Shown here: one piece after another, positions 47,093 to 58,984 of the stretch
How positions within the stretch are numbered: the first letter of the stretch is position 1
Layout of the letters: every line of letters starts with the position of its first letter
Source: Cristatella mucedo
Lineage: Eukaryota > Bryozoa > Phylactolaemata > Cristatellidae
Reading direction: 5' to 3'
DNA: 64,000 nucleotides
Assembly: GCA_009760855.2 (NCBI GenBank)
Contig: WPIO01000012.1
Span: forward strand, 2,824,001 to 2,888,000
Notes under the pieces: generated by a model
Databases searched by the model: none
Seen by the model: the letters and a program-made list of their open reading frames with translations, nothing else
Told to the model about the DNA's origin: nothing
Program-made: the position numbers and the translations under genes

Positions 47093-48637
47093 TTAAAATA
47101 TTTTTTATTAATATAATTTTACTAAACGTTGCTTTTCCGACCACATGCAGACTCATTCAATCCACAGTGTGTGCCCATCTTCTCCTCTAAAATAACCTGT
47201 GAATCGCAAAACCTCAAGACCCTTGACATCGATTCTGTCCGTGCGAGATTATCTGTTTCACCTCTGCTGCTCAGTCTCCCTCCGATCTGTTATCATTGTT
47301 TGATAGCTACAACACGGCACTAGCTGACACGCTCGACGAGTTTGCACCTCTGACAAAGCGCACTGTGCGCCCCCGCCCAGACGGCCTATGGTTTACCACA
47401 GACATTAAACTAGCCAAGTCTACTAAGCCCAAGCTTGAAAAAGCATTCAAAAGATCTGGACTGATTGTCCATCGACAGACATATGAAGACTACTGTAGGT
47501 CGTACCAATGGCAAAGGCCAAGTCTAGCTTCTATAGAAACATTGTTGAATCACAGATGCACAATCCAAATGCTGATGTCGACGGTAAACCATCTCCTTAA
47601 CCGCTCCCAGATTAGCTCCTTACCTGATGATCTTGTAGTAATCTAACCGATCGCTTCTCTCGATTCTTAGTGTAGGAGATAGACAAGATCAGGGAAATCA
47701 TCCCTGCGATGACAACATCCCCACTAGAATGCTGTTCCCCGATTCCTAGCTGCACCTCAATGTCTAAATTTAAGCAGGTCATTAGTGATCTAGTCCTGAA
47801 GTTCGTATCTCAATTAAAGAAGACAGCAAATCCTCTGGAATCTATTCCCACTGTCCTGCTCCTACGTTGCATTCATCTGCTGCTGCCATGCTAACATGCT
47901 AACATGCTAACATCATTAAAATGTCATTAGCCTCAGGTCATGTCCCAGCACATTTCAAAAAAGCAGTATTCAGACCACTTCTCAAGAAAGCGACACTGGA
48001 CCAAGAGAACTTAAGTAACTACCGCCCACTCTCCCTTCTACCATTCCTATCAATGACACTGGAACGGATCATGGCGGACCAGCTGAACCCATATATTGAA
48101 ACCTCACACCTTGCTAGTAATTTCCAGTATGGCTTTAGAGCTAATCACTCCACAGAGTCAGCATTGCTTAGGGCATACAACGACCTACTTAGGAATGCAG
48201 ACATGGGTAGAGTGTCTCTGCTTGTTTTGCTCAATCTTTCGGCAGCTTTTGACACCATCGATCACAAAGTTCTTCTAGAGCTCCTCTCATCTCGCCTGGG
48301 CATCACTGGCACTGATCTGCAGTGGTTCAGGTCCTATCTCATTGGGAGACTCCAGAGTATTGACGTGAATGGACCAAGATCAACCGAGGTACCTCTGAAA
48401 TATGGCGTACCTCAGGGCTCCGTGCTGGATCCGGTTCTTTTCACGGTTTATACTCTCCCTCTTGCTGATGTGATTGCCAAGCACAATCTAGGCTTTCACT
48501 TCTATGCGGATGACACTCAGTCGTACCTTTGCTTTGATCCCTTCATCCCTCCATTGCGTTGAATTCTCTCAACTTCCTTGGTGCATGTATTGGTGAAATC
48601 CGCACATGGATGGCGGCAAATTTTCTTAAATTTAATT
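47093..48637 (+). mobile_element. LINE A, internal part with RT, left arm of an inverted pair
   Basis: Starts between endonuclease and RT (DEFAPLTKRTVRPRPDGLWF), then [20 protein letters not shown], and a 213-residue open segment with motif A ([15 protein letters not shown]), [13 protein letters not shown] and [11 protein letters not shown]. It stops at GGCGGCAAATTTTCTTAAAT, where the sequence folds back into an inverse copy. CATGCTAA occurs three times in tandem at 47888-47912. No 3' end is present. Reading frames are broken; inactive. Confidence 0.88.
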
Positions 48638-50950
48638 ACCAATACATGCACCAAGGAAGTTGAGAGAATCCAACGCAATGGAGGGATGAAGGGATCAAAG
48701 CAAAGGTACGACTGAGTGTCGTCCGCATAGAAGTGAAAGCCTAGATTGTGCTTGGCAATCACAACAGCAAGAAGGAGGGTATAGACCGTGAAAAGAACTC
48801 GATCCAGCACGGAGCCCTGAGATACCCATATTTCAGAGGTACCTCGGATAGTCTTTGTCCATTCCCATCAATACTCTGGGAGTCTCCTACTGAGATAGCA
48901 CCTGAACCATTGCAGAGCAGTGCCAGTGATGCCCAGGTGAGATGGGATGTGCCCAAGACGGACTTGGGGATTGATTTATGTCAAAATTTACTGAGATATC
49001 GAGCAAAACAAGCAGAGATACTCTACCCATGTCTGCCTTCCTAAGTAGGTCTTTGTACACGCGAAGCAATGCTGACTCTGCGGAGTGATGATCTCTAACG
49101 CCAGACTGGCACTTAAAAGCAAGGTTTGAAGTTTCAACATGAGTTCATCTGGTCTGCCACGGCTCGATCCAGCGTCTTTGATAGGAATGGTAGAAGGGAG
49201 ATCATGTGGTAGTTACTCACGTTTTTTTGGTCTAGTGTCGCTTGTGTGGGTAGTGGTCTGACTACAGCTTTTTTGAAAGGTGCTGGGACATGACATGAGG
49301 CTAATGACATATTAATGATGTTAGTTATTCATGGCAGTAGCAGATCAATCCACCGTAGGAGCAGGACAGTGGGAATCCAAAGGATCCAAAGGACTTGTTG
49401 TGTTCTTTGCTTGGGATATGAACTTCAGGACGAGATCACTAGTGACCTGCTTGAATTTAGACATTAAGGTGTTGCAAGGAATCGAGGGACAGCATTCCAG
49501 GTGGGTGCTGCCATCGCAGGGACGGACTCCCTGATCTTGTCTATTTTCTGGACATAGAAGCTAGAGAAGCGATTAGCTAGATCATCATGGGGATCATCAG
49601 GTAAGAAGCTAACCTTGGAGCGGTTGAGGAGATGGTTGATCGTCGACATCAGTATTTTCGGATTGTGCATATGTGATTCAACATTTTGTGTATAGAAGCT
49701 AAACTTGGCCTTTGCTAGAATCAATTGGTGTAATGTACAGTAGTCCTCATAGGCCTGGCGATGGATGTCAGTCCTGATCTTTTGTAAACTTGTTCAAGCT
49801 TGCGCTTAGTAAACCTAGTTAATTTAACGTCTGGTAAACCATAGGCCGTCTCGGCGAGGGTGCACAGTGCACTTAGTCAGAGGTCCAAACTCATTGAGCA
49901 TGTCAGCTAGTGTCGTGTTGTAGCTATTTACCATGATGACCGATCGGAGGGGGACTGAGCAGCAGAGGCGGGGCACATATGCTCGCACGGACAGCATCGA
50001 TGCCAAGTGTCTTGAGGTTTCGCGATGTACAGGTGATTTTAAAGGAGTACACACATTGTGGACTGAATGAGATCTGCATGTGGTCAGATAAGCAGGATTT
50101 TGGAATATTTTTTGATGAAAAAGTGCAGTTATATGAGAAAATTTGGTCGAGTGTTGGGCCCTTTATGTGGGTAGGGCCATGCACATGAGCCACAAGAGAC
50201 AATGAGTCAATCAATGCACGAAATTCAGTGCTGAAGTCGTCAGATAAGTTATCAAAGTGAATGTTAAAAATCACCCAGAATGAGGAAGAATTGATTGCTT
50301 GCACATAGAATCGAAATGAGATCGGTGAAATCTGAGATTAAGGAGGATTTGATACCTGCTGGGCGATAGATTGCCACCAGCGGTAGCTTGTTTTCGGATG
50401 AAATCAAGACAATCAATTCGAAAGACTGCTTCAAAGGTACTGCAAATAGGTTGAAGTTGAATTTCGAGCACACGATAATGGCAACTCTGCCTCCAGTTTT
50501 GATTGATCTATGGGTGTGAAAGAATGAGAAACCAGTCGGCTGGCGTCTTAATTTGTCGGGCAGTTAACCAATTGTATTCAAGTTTCAGTCAAATCGAGCA
50601 GGTCGAGACCATTTTTTTAAAATAAGGTCCTTATTACTAGAGGTTTTTTGCGCATTGAGCGAGGATTCCAAAGGCAAGCGTTAAGCTTGGCCTCCGGAGT
50701 TATAACAGGCCTGATGGCTACTAAGTTAGAGAGACTCACAGGGACGTCTGCGGGGGAGCGTGCTGAACGGTTCGAGACATTACTATCAATACCAAACGAG
50801 CGGGTAATCAGCTCGCAATTCTCGCCAAACGAGCGGCGTCAAAGCTGGCGGCTCCGGGGTGCTTTTCTTTTGGTAATGCATAATTCACCAATCTTAGCAA
50901 CAGCAGTAACATCTAGGAATGGATTTTAACTACGATGACGAAGCGATAAT
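48638..50950 (-). mobile_element. LINE A, endonuclease plus part of RT, right arm of the inverted pair
   Basis: The longest 5' part of LINE A here. Minus-strand relics from the 5' side: KLNACLWNPRSM and a T-ETWL-like stretch (about 50500-50700), then an APE-type endonuclease region with LPLVAIYRPAG, FLILGDFNIHFDN and HIKGPTLDQIFS, then FGPLTKCTVHPRRDGLWFT, the RT entry and motif A region, ending in [13 protein letters not shown]. The last part is an almost exact inverse of 48470-48594. Frameshifts and stops throughout. The 5' boundary is uncertain. Confidence 0.85.
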
Positions 50951-53475
50951 AGGTGCGCAACATCAATTCCCTATAAGGGTCACGGGTGCCTTTAAACTGC
51001 TGCTGGCTAGAGGTCTACAGCTCAACAGATGCCTGGTTGAGAGCTTCGACTATAACTCAGCACAACTGACTGCCTATCACGCGGTTTCGGCTTTTAAGCT
51101 CCTCATAGCCTTTATATTTCAGTGAATAATTGTCTTCTCGGCCGTCATAATCCTGCTGATTTATTCTGCCCTGTCACACCTTACTCCTGTCGTAATACCT
51201 AAGGACCAATTCTCACGCACCCACATTGATACCTTATCTGCAGTGACATGGACTGCTATTTCTATGAGCGCTAGCATTTCACCATTGACATCAAACGCTT
51301 TCGGCTTCTCACGAATTACTGCTGCCCGTGTGCTTACAGGTAACCCGACTTGAGCGCGAGAGACAAATGAGCCCAAAAAAACGCGCCGACAAAAGCACGA
51401 AACGACATAAGTGCGCAGGTGAAAAGCTCGCCGAAAGATGCGAGCAAAGGAAATAGTTTTCAACAATTCTGGTTTAAATAGATATTCACGATTCAAGTGT
51501 TTTATCAGATAAAGTGGATACATAGTATAATTCGCATAACCTTATGATTTATGCCAGGTTTTAAATATATTTTTATTAAACGGTATAGTTACATAAAAAT
51601 AGTTAATACACCACAATAGTTTTAGCCCATTTTTTTACTTGGATGTTGAGTTTGCGTGCAATTCCTTGAAGGTAATCTCAAACTGCGACTGTTTCGAGCT
51701 AGGTTTTTGATGACGCGAACACGAGCATTCCACAGTTGCAAAGGAAACCTTGGATTTGCACGTCAATCTCTTCGTTGTCTGCGTATGCATATTTCTTTCC
51801 AGTTGTTGATCGATGATGCCATTAGAGGAGGGCGGTGGTCGGCCAATTCGTCGAAAGAAACAAGAACATCCACTACAGAAACGAAGCTCAGAGCTAAAAA
51901 AAATTTCGGCATTGCATGCGTTCTCAGATTTTTGTCGTCCCGCTTACGTGCGGTAAGATTAAAATCTTGACCCAATCTGCGCGAAGATTCTGTCCGAGAT
52001 CAAACAAGCATCCAACTTGCTTCGCTCCAGGGAAGACGGCTGAACAGGCATTCGAACTGGCTTTCTCGAAATTTGACACGATACTTTCCGGATTCAGGTT
52101 TTGAATTATTAATGCATGACGAAACTGGATGTACTATTGTTACGTCCAAACCAGCCGTATAACGCAATAGTTTTTCTTTTCGATACAATAGTAATTAATT
52201 TGGAAGAAAGGAAACCAGGTGAATCAAATTAATCAAGTATACTTGAACAAAAAATTAATGTAACTGTCAAGCAATTTTGTCGTGAGTGCATCTTTTGTGG
52301 CTGCTAGCATTGCGTGCTTTTGTGGGTGCGATTCTTTACGGTGCCGAGCCTGCATTTTGAGTAAAAGCTCACAGTAGCGATGGTTCCAAGTAGAGAGAGC
52401 ATGCTAACAAACCTGGGGCACATTTTGTCCTCGATTTCTATTCTACTCAAGCTCTTGGAGATAAATAGAAAAGATTACCTAAATGCCAATATCTAACCAA
52501 AATTTGGGAAGGCATTGAGCCTATAGATTTAATTTTAAAGCATGTGTCTTTTATTTCATTCTAATTGGAGATCTCGGAACATTAATTCTAATGCATAGGT
52601 ACGATGTGCTTTCAGTACAAGTACTGCGAGAACCCAACAACAGCTTGACGTTGAAGATGGAGCATTACTATTTGTTGTACAAAAAAAATTTGTGCAGCCG
52701 TTTAGCACGATATAGTGAGACACATTGTATGTATTTGCCTTCCGCTTATCGCAGGCCAAAAGTGAAAGCTATTGAGATGTGGTGAGATTTAGACATTCTA
52801 AGCCTACGGATCATGTAAGTGAAAATTGCTGTGCTCGTTGCTACATTGCTCAAACGATCGATAAAATATTTTAAAAATTTGCTTTCGAATAGTCAGATTA
52901 GTTTCCAAATGAATGAGACGCTGCAACAGCGCTGTCCAGCATGGACAACCAGTAGCAACGGTTGGCCGTTTGGTGAGTGATTTACTTCAGAAAATAAATT
53001 ATCCCTCACTGTGGGTTGAATGTTGTAAGTTTATTTTGCAGCCAGATGTTTTTTGAAGAAACGAGAATAGCAAGCGCAGCGATAAAGTCCTGAACAATTC
53101 GTACGAGCTTCTGTAACTAACCCACTCAAAATCAATCAAAATTCACACCTCGGTGATTAATCAATGCTGTCAATATGAATTCTGACCGCATCAGGCCACA
53201 ACGTCTGGCGTTAGGCATAGTCCGACAGCAATTAGCTGAAAGTGTGCCAGTGCACACTGCTCTGCCAATAACTGGCAAAATATAGCCAAAGCTTGGGCTG
53301 ATGGGCTCTCAAACTACTGTCTAAGGCAAACGTTTTCCAATTGGCTAACAGCAAATGGAAATGAATAAATGAGTGGACCAGCTTGCAACTGGGCATTCAT
53401 ATGTGATTTGTGTAGAAGTAAAGATTAACTATCTTTATGATACATGGTTATCTCTAGTGTAAAAGAGAGATAAAT
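50951..53475. other. No firm features; possibly LINE A 5' region at the left
   Basis: 50951-51550 could be the 5' untranslated part of the adjacent LINE A. A 120-codon minus-strand ORF at 51161-51523 has no recognised domain. 51550-53475 is AT-rich unrecognised DNA with ORFs under 105 codons. Confidence 0.4.
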
Positions 53476-53481
53476 GCTTAG

Positions 53482-53830
53482 GTTAATAATAATAATACAT
53501 TTGTATAGCACCCTAAAAGAACTCAATCTCTTTCTAGGCACTTGACATTTGCAGCAACGGAAGCACGATCGAGTTATGTGCTCTGATAAATAGATGCGTT
53601 ATTAGCTTTTTTAAATTTTGTCAAGTCGGGAAATGTCGTGACACCTGTCGGAAGTGGGTTCCAAGCTTGGGTAGCATACGAACTAAAGGCACGGTCTCCA
53701 AAAGATTTGAGGTTCGTACGAGGTTTAGGTAAACTATTAGATTCAGAAAAGTAAGTGGTGCGATGCTTAGCCTGGTGGGGAACAGATCTGATAGGTAGGC
53801 TGGAGCCAAAACATGAAGAGACCTGACTTT
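53482..53830 (-). mobile_element. LINE A 3' fragment
   Basis: AATAATAATACATTTGTATA, CAATCTCTTTCTAGGCACTT and the coding relic PHQAKHRTTYFSESNSLPKP, SSYATQAWNPLPTGVTTFPD. The 3' UTR is largely deleted. Confidence 0.82.
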
Positions 53831-54599
53831 GCAAACTTTATTTGCTGAGAGATTTATGAGGAGTCTGTCCTTTCAATTCTTGTATTTCTTGTCATGGCTC
53901 ATGCTACTATTACTAATTAGTTGACATGATTCCTTGCCTGCCAATCTCGCAGATGGCGCTATAAGAATGTATTATTCTTATTATTACTTGTAAACGTGGA
54001 GCATATCTATTGGTTTAGACTGCAGTCTAAATTATTAGAAAATATACTTGTTTCAAAAATATTGTGATTTGAATTTAACTTAATGAGCTGTATGAGTAAC
54101 ATTCCAAAAAATCCAAGATGGTATTTGAACCTCGTTAACTGCCGTTTATGCAGTTACCGTGTATGCGAGGTTAAATAGCTTCGGTTTTTTCCGATTGGCT
54201 AGTTTTAATACAAAGCTCCCGAATGGTGCAAGCTTCATTTGAATAAAGGTGCTGTCATAGCCTAGTTTTCACAGAATGCTGTGGTTTATTTGTATGCTTA
54301 TAAATCTATGATGTATCTTTACCTTCAAGCTGTGTATTGTCCATGATGTGTCAACTGTTTCCGAAATGCCGGTCTTAGACAACGATTGCTTAGGCCTCGC
54401 AAGATCCTTAACTCACAGGATTAGACCATCAGTACGGCTAATTATAAGTAAATAATAAGTTTGTTTCAATTAGCCATGTCTTCTATCAACTAAGCATGCT
54501 CACTTCGCGGTGTCAAGAAACATGTGAAACACGTAAGGCTGAGATCAGATGTTGTTGAGTTGTGTTTACAAAATAGTTTATTGTGCTTGACTAAGGGAG
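53831..54599. other. Unrecognised AT-rich DNA
   Basis: No ORF above 60 codons and no match to the other families seen. Confidence 0.45.
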
Positions 54600-55385
54600 A
54601 CATTAGAAATCTTGAGCAGATCATTAGGCCACTGCAGCTGGTGATTAATATGGCTGCAAGGCTACTTATCTAATCCCAGAGGTTCGGTCGTGCGTCCGTG
54701 TCTGAGGAAACTTCGATGGCTTCCGATTGATCAACGGATGCAGACTAAAGTTCTTACACTGACCTACAAGGCCAAGGCCACGGCTTGGCTCCTTCATACC
54801 TAGCTAAACTGCTGCACCAGTTTTAGCCTTCTTGTGCCCTCAGGTCCTCTGTGAACAATAAATTTTCTGTTCCATTTCTACATTAAAATACCGTTGGTGA
54901 CAGAAGCTTTTGCTCTGCAGGTCCCAGAGTGGGGAATTCATTTCCACAATTCTTACGCAACGAAATTTACTCTCGCGCTACCGACTGCGACACATCCATT
55001 CCGGCGGTTCCGAGCTGCCACTTATATGCTACATACTAGCTTAACTGCCCTCCTGACTCAACTATACTTCCTAATTTCACACTGTTGCATGAGATGGATT
55101 TTGACTGAATCTACTTCACAGCCAGTAAAACTATACCACACCGATCGATCTCACCTTGACCTGCAGTGCAGCAGTGGATGACTCAGGACAAATCTATTCT
55201 TTGAACTGCTGACCACTGCTGATTGGCTGGACATCATATGTCGTTAGGCCAATTGAACTCGTCATATGCCGCATCACCTATGGCTGATCAAACATCGGAA
55301 TTTTAATGGCTTCATGTTAGCATTGCATCTTACAACGAAGTATGTTAGCAACAACATGTGTACCGAAAGCTGCTTGTACTAGCTT

Positions 55386-55552
55386 ATTTAACAACCTCTT
55401 TTTTTACATCAGCAGAAGAGTCTTATAGGCTATCACCACCGCTTGCACCGGCAATAACGGCTCACCCATCGCAGGATTTAAACCAACGACCCATGGGACC
55501 GAGGTAATGAAGAGCAACCGCCTTACCTAGTGTGTCATGACGGCTTTGAGTG
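55386..55552 (-). mobile_element. SINE1 copy nested in LINE B
   Basis: ACTAGCTTATTTAACAACCT, CAGCAGAAGAGTCTTATAGG, CACCGCTTGCACCGGCAATA, a decayed B box (GGATTTAAACC) and AACCGCCTTACCTAGTGTGT, then GACGGCTTTG. Full order of the SINE1 minus orientation. Confidence 0.8.
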
Positions 55553-55589
55553 GGCTATAGCACACTCCTCTTTATTACCCCCACTTAGT

Positions 55590-55756
55590 ATTAGTGGCTT
55601 TGTGGTGGTAAAGTGCTCGCTCTTCAAGAACGAGGTCGTGGGTTCGAATCCTGCAACGGGCGATCCTATATTGCCATCTGCAAGCGATAGTGATAGCCGT
55701 TAAGGCCTTTCTGCAGATATGCAAATCAAGCTGTTAAATCAGCTAATATTTTTGGA
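55590..55756 (+). mobile_element. SINE1 copy nested in LINE B, opposite orientation
   Basis: GGTAAAGTGCTCGCTCTTCA, GAGGTCGTGGGTTCGAATCC (intact B box), GGGCGATCCTATATTGCCAT and TCAGCTAATATTTTTGGAG. It lies 40 bp from the previous SINE1, forming an inverted pair. Confidence 0.82.
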
Positions 55757-55844
55757 GTTCCAAACGGAAGTAGATTACATAACATTGCGACCTGGGCGCG
55801 AAAAGCAAGGACATTACCCCTTACCTGAGGGCTAGACCTAGGGG

Positions 55845-55970
55845 CTGCTACTGTGCTCGCACTTCTTGACCCGGTCGCGGATTCGATTCCTGCCGCCTGA
55901 AACTCTCTGTTGTCGACTGCAAGCCAGAGTAACAGCCACTAAGGCTCGTCTGTCGCAATAGCATACAAAA
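55845..55970 (+). mobile_element. SINE1-like tRNA-derived fragment
   Basis: TGCTCGCACTTCTTGACCCG, GCGGATTCGATTCCTGCCGC (B-box-like), CTGCAAGCCAGAGTAACAGC. More diverged than other SINE1 copies and perhaps a sister subfamily. Confidence 0.5.
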
Positions 55971-58262
55971 GATCAGAACTGAATGTCAATCGACAGGCAT
56001 ACAAAGATTACTCTAGGTCGTACCAATCGGTCCTAGCAAAGGCCAAGTCTAGCTTCTATGAAAAACATTGTTGAATCACATATGTGAAATCCAAAAATGC
56101 TGATCTCGACGATCAACCACCTCCTCAACCGCTCCCAGGTTAGCTCCTTACTGGGTGATCCGTGTGATGATCTAACTGATCCCTTCTCTAAATTCTTTGT
56201 CTGGAAGATAGACAGGATTAGGGAGTCCATCCCTGCGATGCCAGCATCTTCCTAGAATGCTGTCCCTCGATTCCTTGCAGCACCTTAATGTCTACATTCA
56301 AGCAGGTCACTAGTAATCTCGTCCTGAAGTTCATATCCCAACCAAAGAATACACCAAGTCCTATAGATCCTGTTTCCGCTGTCCTGCTCCTACGCTGCAT
56401 TGATCTGCTGCTGTCATGAATAAATAACATCATTATTACGTCATTAGCCTCAGGTCATGTCCCAGTAAATAAATATAATTAAATATAATTCATTTATATA
56501 GCGCCCCGAGATAGCTTAATCTCTATTCAGGGGCTTCACATATGCCTCGTGGCTCAAGCCCACGACCTCAGTCAGACCTTGGTCGGGGCGAGCACCTTAA
56601 CCGCTAGACCAAACCAGCTCGGCGAGTACTGTTCAAGAAAGCTGTAGTCAGACCACTACTCACGAAAGCGACACTAGACCAAGACAACTTGAGCAACTAC
56701 CGCTCAGTCTCCTTTCTACCATTCCTATCAAAGACACTGAAACGAGTCGTGGCAGACCAGAAGAACTCATATTTTGAAACTTAAAACCCTGCTATTTAGG
56801 TCCAGTCTGGGTTTAGAGCTAACCACTCCACAGAGCCAGCATTGCTTCGCATGTACAACGACCTACTTAAGGATGCAGACATGGGTGGAGTATCTCTGCT
56901 TGATTTGATCGATGTCTCGGCAGCTTTTGATACTATCAATCCCCGAGTCCTTCTTGGGCGCCTCTCGTCTCGCCTGGACATCCCTGACACTGCTCTACTA
57001 TGGTTCAGGTCCTATCTCAGTGAGAGACTGTAGATTATGGATGTGAATGAACATAGATCATCCGCAGTACCTCTGCAATATGACGTACCTCAGGGCTCCG
57101 TGCTAGCTCTGATTCTTTTCACGGTTTATACTCTCCATCTTGCTGATGTGATTGCCAAGCACAATCTAGGCTTTCACTTCTATGCGGATGACACTCAGTT
57201 GTACCTTTGCTTTGATCCCTCCCAGCCCTCTCGCACATCAAAATCTTTCCATTCTCTTTCTGGATGTATTGATGACATCCGTACATAGATGGCAGAAAGT
57301 TTTCTCAAATTTAACGATGATTAAACTAACTTGCCGTTTATGGGCTAACCCTGTGTGATTCAGAAATTGGAAAGGCTAACGCTCAAAATCGGCTCTGCTA
57401 GCATATCTCCTGTTAAATCAGCTCGAAATCTAGGCGTCATGTTCCAAAGTGACCTTTTGTTAGATGACCACATCAGAATCACAACCAAGTCTGCCTACTT
57501 TCAGTTACAACACTTTGCTAAAACTCGGGTGTGTTTAGAATGGGACACTACATCAAAGTTGGTCCATGCATTTGTGACATCCCGGCTTGAATCCTGTAAC
57601 TCACTGCTTTATAGCCTACCAGCCTGTGCAATCAGGTTCTCACAGCTGGTGCACAACTGTGCAGGTAGGCTTGTCTGTTGTGAGCGTGGCAGTTGCCACA
57701 TCACACCACCAATCACCGACCTGCACTGGCTCCCAGTCAAGCAACGGATCGACTTCAAGGTTTTGTCACTCACTATTAGGTCCTTTCATTCTTCGGCTCG
57801 AGCCTACCTATCAGATCCACTCCCCCATCAGGCCAAGCATCATACCACTCGCTTTTCGGAATCTAACTGTTTACCTCGAACAAACCTCAAATAATTTGGA
57901 GACTGTGCATTTAGTTCGTATGCTCCCAAGCCCTGGAACTCACTCCCAACTTCGGTCACGACATTCACTGACTTTACCACATTTAAATAGTAATTTAAAA
58001 TGCACCTATTTATGACACCATTTAGTGGGTCCCTGTGATTCGCCTTTTATGTGGTTATGCGTTCTGACACTGTTGCATGCTGCCACTAGCCGCACTTACA
58101 AGCTGACCCTGTGCATATCACCCGTAACCATATTATTCATGTTGCTTATCAAGCATGATATTTCCACTCACCATTGGATCGTGCTTCTTTTGCAGAAAAT
58201 GCAAAGCTCCTAAAAAAAGATTAAGTTCTCTGAGGGCACTTTATCAAGTGTATCAATATTAA
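55971..58262 (+). mobile_element. LINE A, long 5'-truncated copy with RT and 3' end
   Basis: Starts before the RT (ACTGAATGTCAATCGACAGG), contains motif A (DLIDVSAAFDTINPRVLLG), VPQGSVLALILF, YADDTQLYLCFDPSQPS, a 179-codon post-RT piece (SARNLGVMFQSDLLLDDHI, LPVKQRIDFKVLSL), the 3' UTR and an ATTAAATTTATTATT end. In-frame stops include one after LSERL (about 57033) and one in the ACIDDIRTW position. SINE2 interrupts it near the start. Inactive. Confidence 0.9.
56468..56634 (-). mobile_element. SINE2, fullest copy, nested in LINE A
   Basis: The minus strand begins CTCGCCGAGCTGGTTTGGTC, with a tRNA A box (TGGTCTAGCGGTTAAGG) and a weaker B box (GGGCTTGAGCC), then CCCCTGAATAGAGATTAAGC and TATCTCGGGGCGCTATATAA before an AT-rich end. 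AGTA flanks both sides (56464-56467 and 56635-56638). Its last 45 bp resemble the LINE A end CCTAGAAAGAGATTAAGTTC, TCTGAGGGCGCTTTATCAAG. Confidence 0.8.
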
Positions 58263-58625
58263 ATTTATTATTATATACAAAAACATGTAGAATCATCTGA
58301 CCGCTCCTTAATTGTTTTCCTTTTCTGTGTTTTACGTTTTGCCTGTAGCTTCACTCAGCACTATTAAATTAAAGGGCCTGTCAGCCCTTTCAGAAGGAGG
58401 AACATTGTTGGCTCTTTACACACCCGCTTTTCTTAAGTCCTCTGGAATAAGTTGCTTTCGTAATAAAATAGTCCCAGACCTTCGTATGCACCGAAAGCGT
58501 GGAACTCGTCTCTAGCTCTAGCTCTAACTCTAACTCTAGCTCTGTCATCACCTGCAATGAGTTTGCATCATTTATTTCTCAGCTTAGGATGCATTTTTTC
58601 CACTCGGCTTTCTCTTTACCCCAAA
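58263..58625 (+). mobile_element. LINE C fragment interrupted by the hAT element
   Basis: GGAGGAACATTGTTGGCTCT, GTGGAACTCGTCTC, CACCTGCAATGAGTTTGCAT and CCACTCGGCTTTCTCTTTAC correspond to 36880-37035. A TCTAGC/TCTAAC hexamer run at 58510-58540 replaces part of it. After the hAT element, CTTTTCTTATTTCCTG at 61232 resembles the continuation at 37060. Confidence 0.45.
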
Positions 58626-58984
58626 TAAATTTATGGTTACTGTTTAACAGCAAAACAGCTGTTTTCACCAAAAATCGAAAAACAGTAAACAGCTGTTTTT
58701 TCAATTGTTTAACAGTTTCGAACGGGAATATTTTCCCAACAAAATTATTCCAACTGAAGCCCCAACATTTTCAATGGATATAAATATGTGAAGGAAAGTA
58801 AATTTTAAAAGGTTTCTTTGAATGTGATAGTGATTTGCTATGATGATTTTATCATATTGGCCTAAAAGTAAAATTAGATTGCATTATTTTAAAAATTAGT
58901 AATATATTTATTAAATTGATCTTGGGGCATCAGTAGATATAGATGTTCATTTCAGCCTTGTCTTCAGTCTAGAGATATGCCGTA

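Larger units (their letters stand above)
54600..55785 (+). mobile_element. LINE B copy with three later insertions
   Basis: The coding relic runs from GGTGATTAATATGGCTGCAA to about 55095 (WLPIDQRMQTKVLTLTYKA-like). It is interrupted by about 240 bp of unknown DNA (about 55100-55335), continues ACGAAGTATGTTAGC...GTACCGAAAGCTGCTT, is split by a minus SINE1, continues GAGTGGGCTATAGCACACTC...GTGGCTTTGTGG, is split again by a plus SINE1, and ends GTAGATTACATAACATT. The order of fragments reconstructs one LINE B 3' end. Confidence 0.75.

Noticed and set aside
48096-48278. Short ORFs overlapping LINE RT regions
   Set aside because: They are alternative frames of the LINE coding sequence.
51161-51523. 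120-codon minus-strand ORF as a host gene
   Set aside because: No recognisable domain, no conservation evidence, and it lies where the 5' region of the adjacent LINE A may be.
55590-55690. Possible tRNA gene
   Set aside because: The B box is intact, but the acceptor and D/anticodon arms do not pair convincingly and the sequence continues into a SINE body found in other copies.
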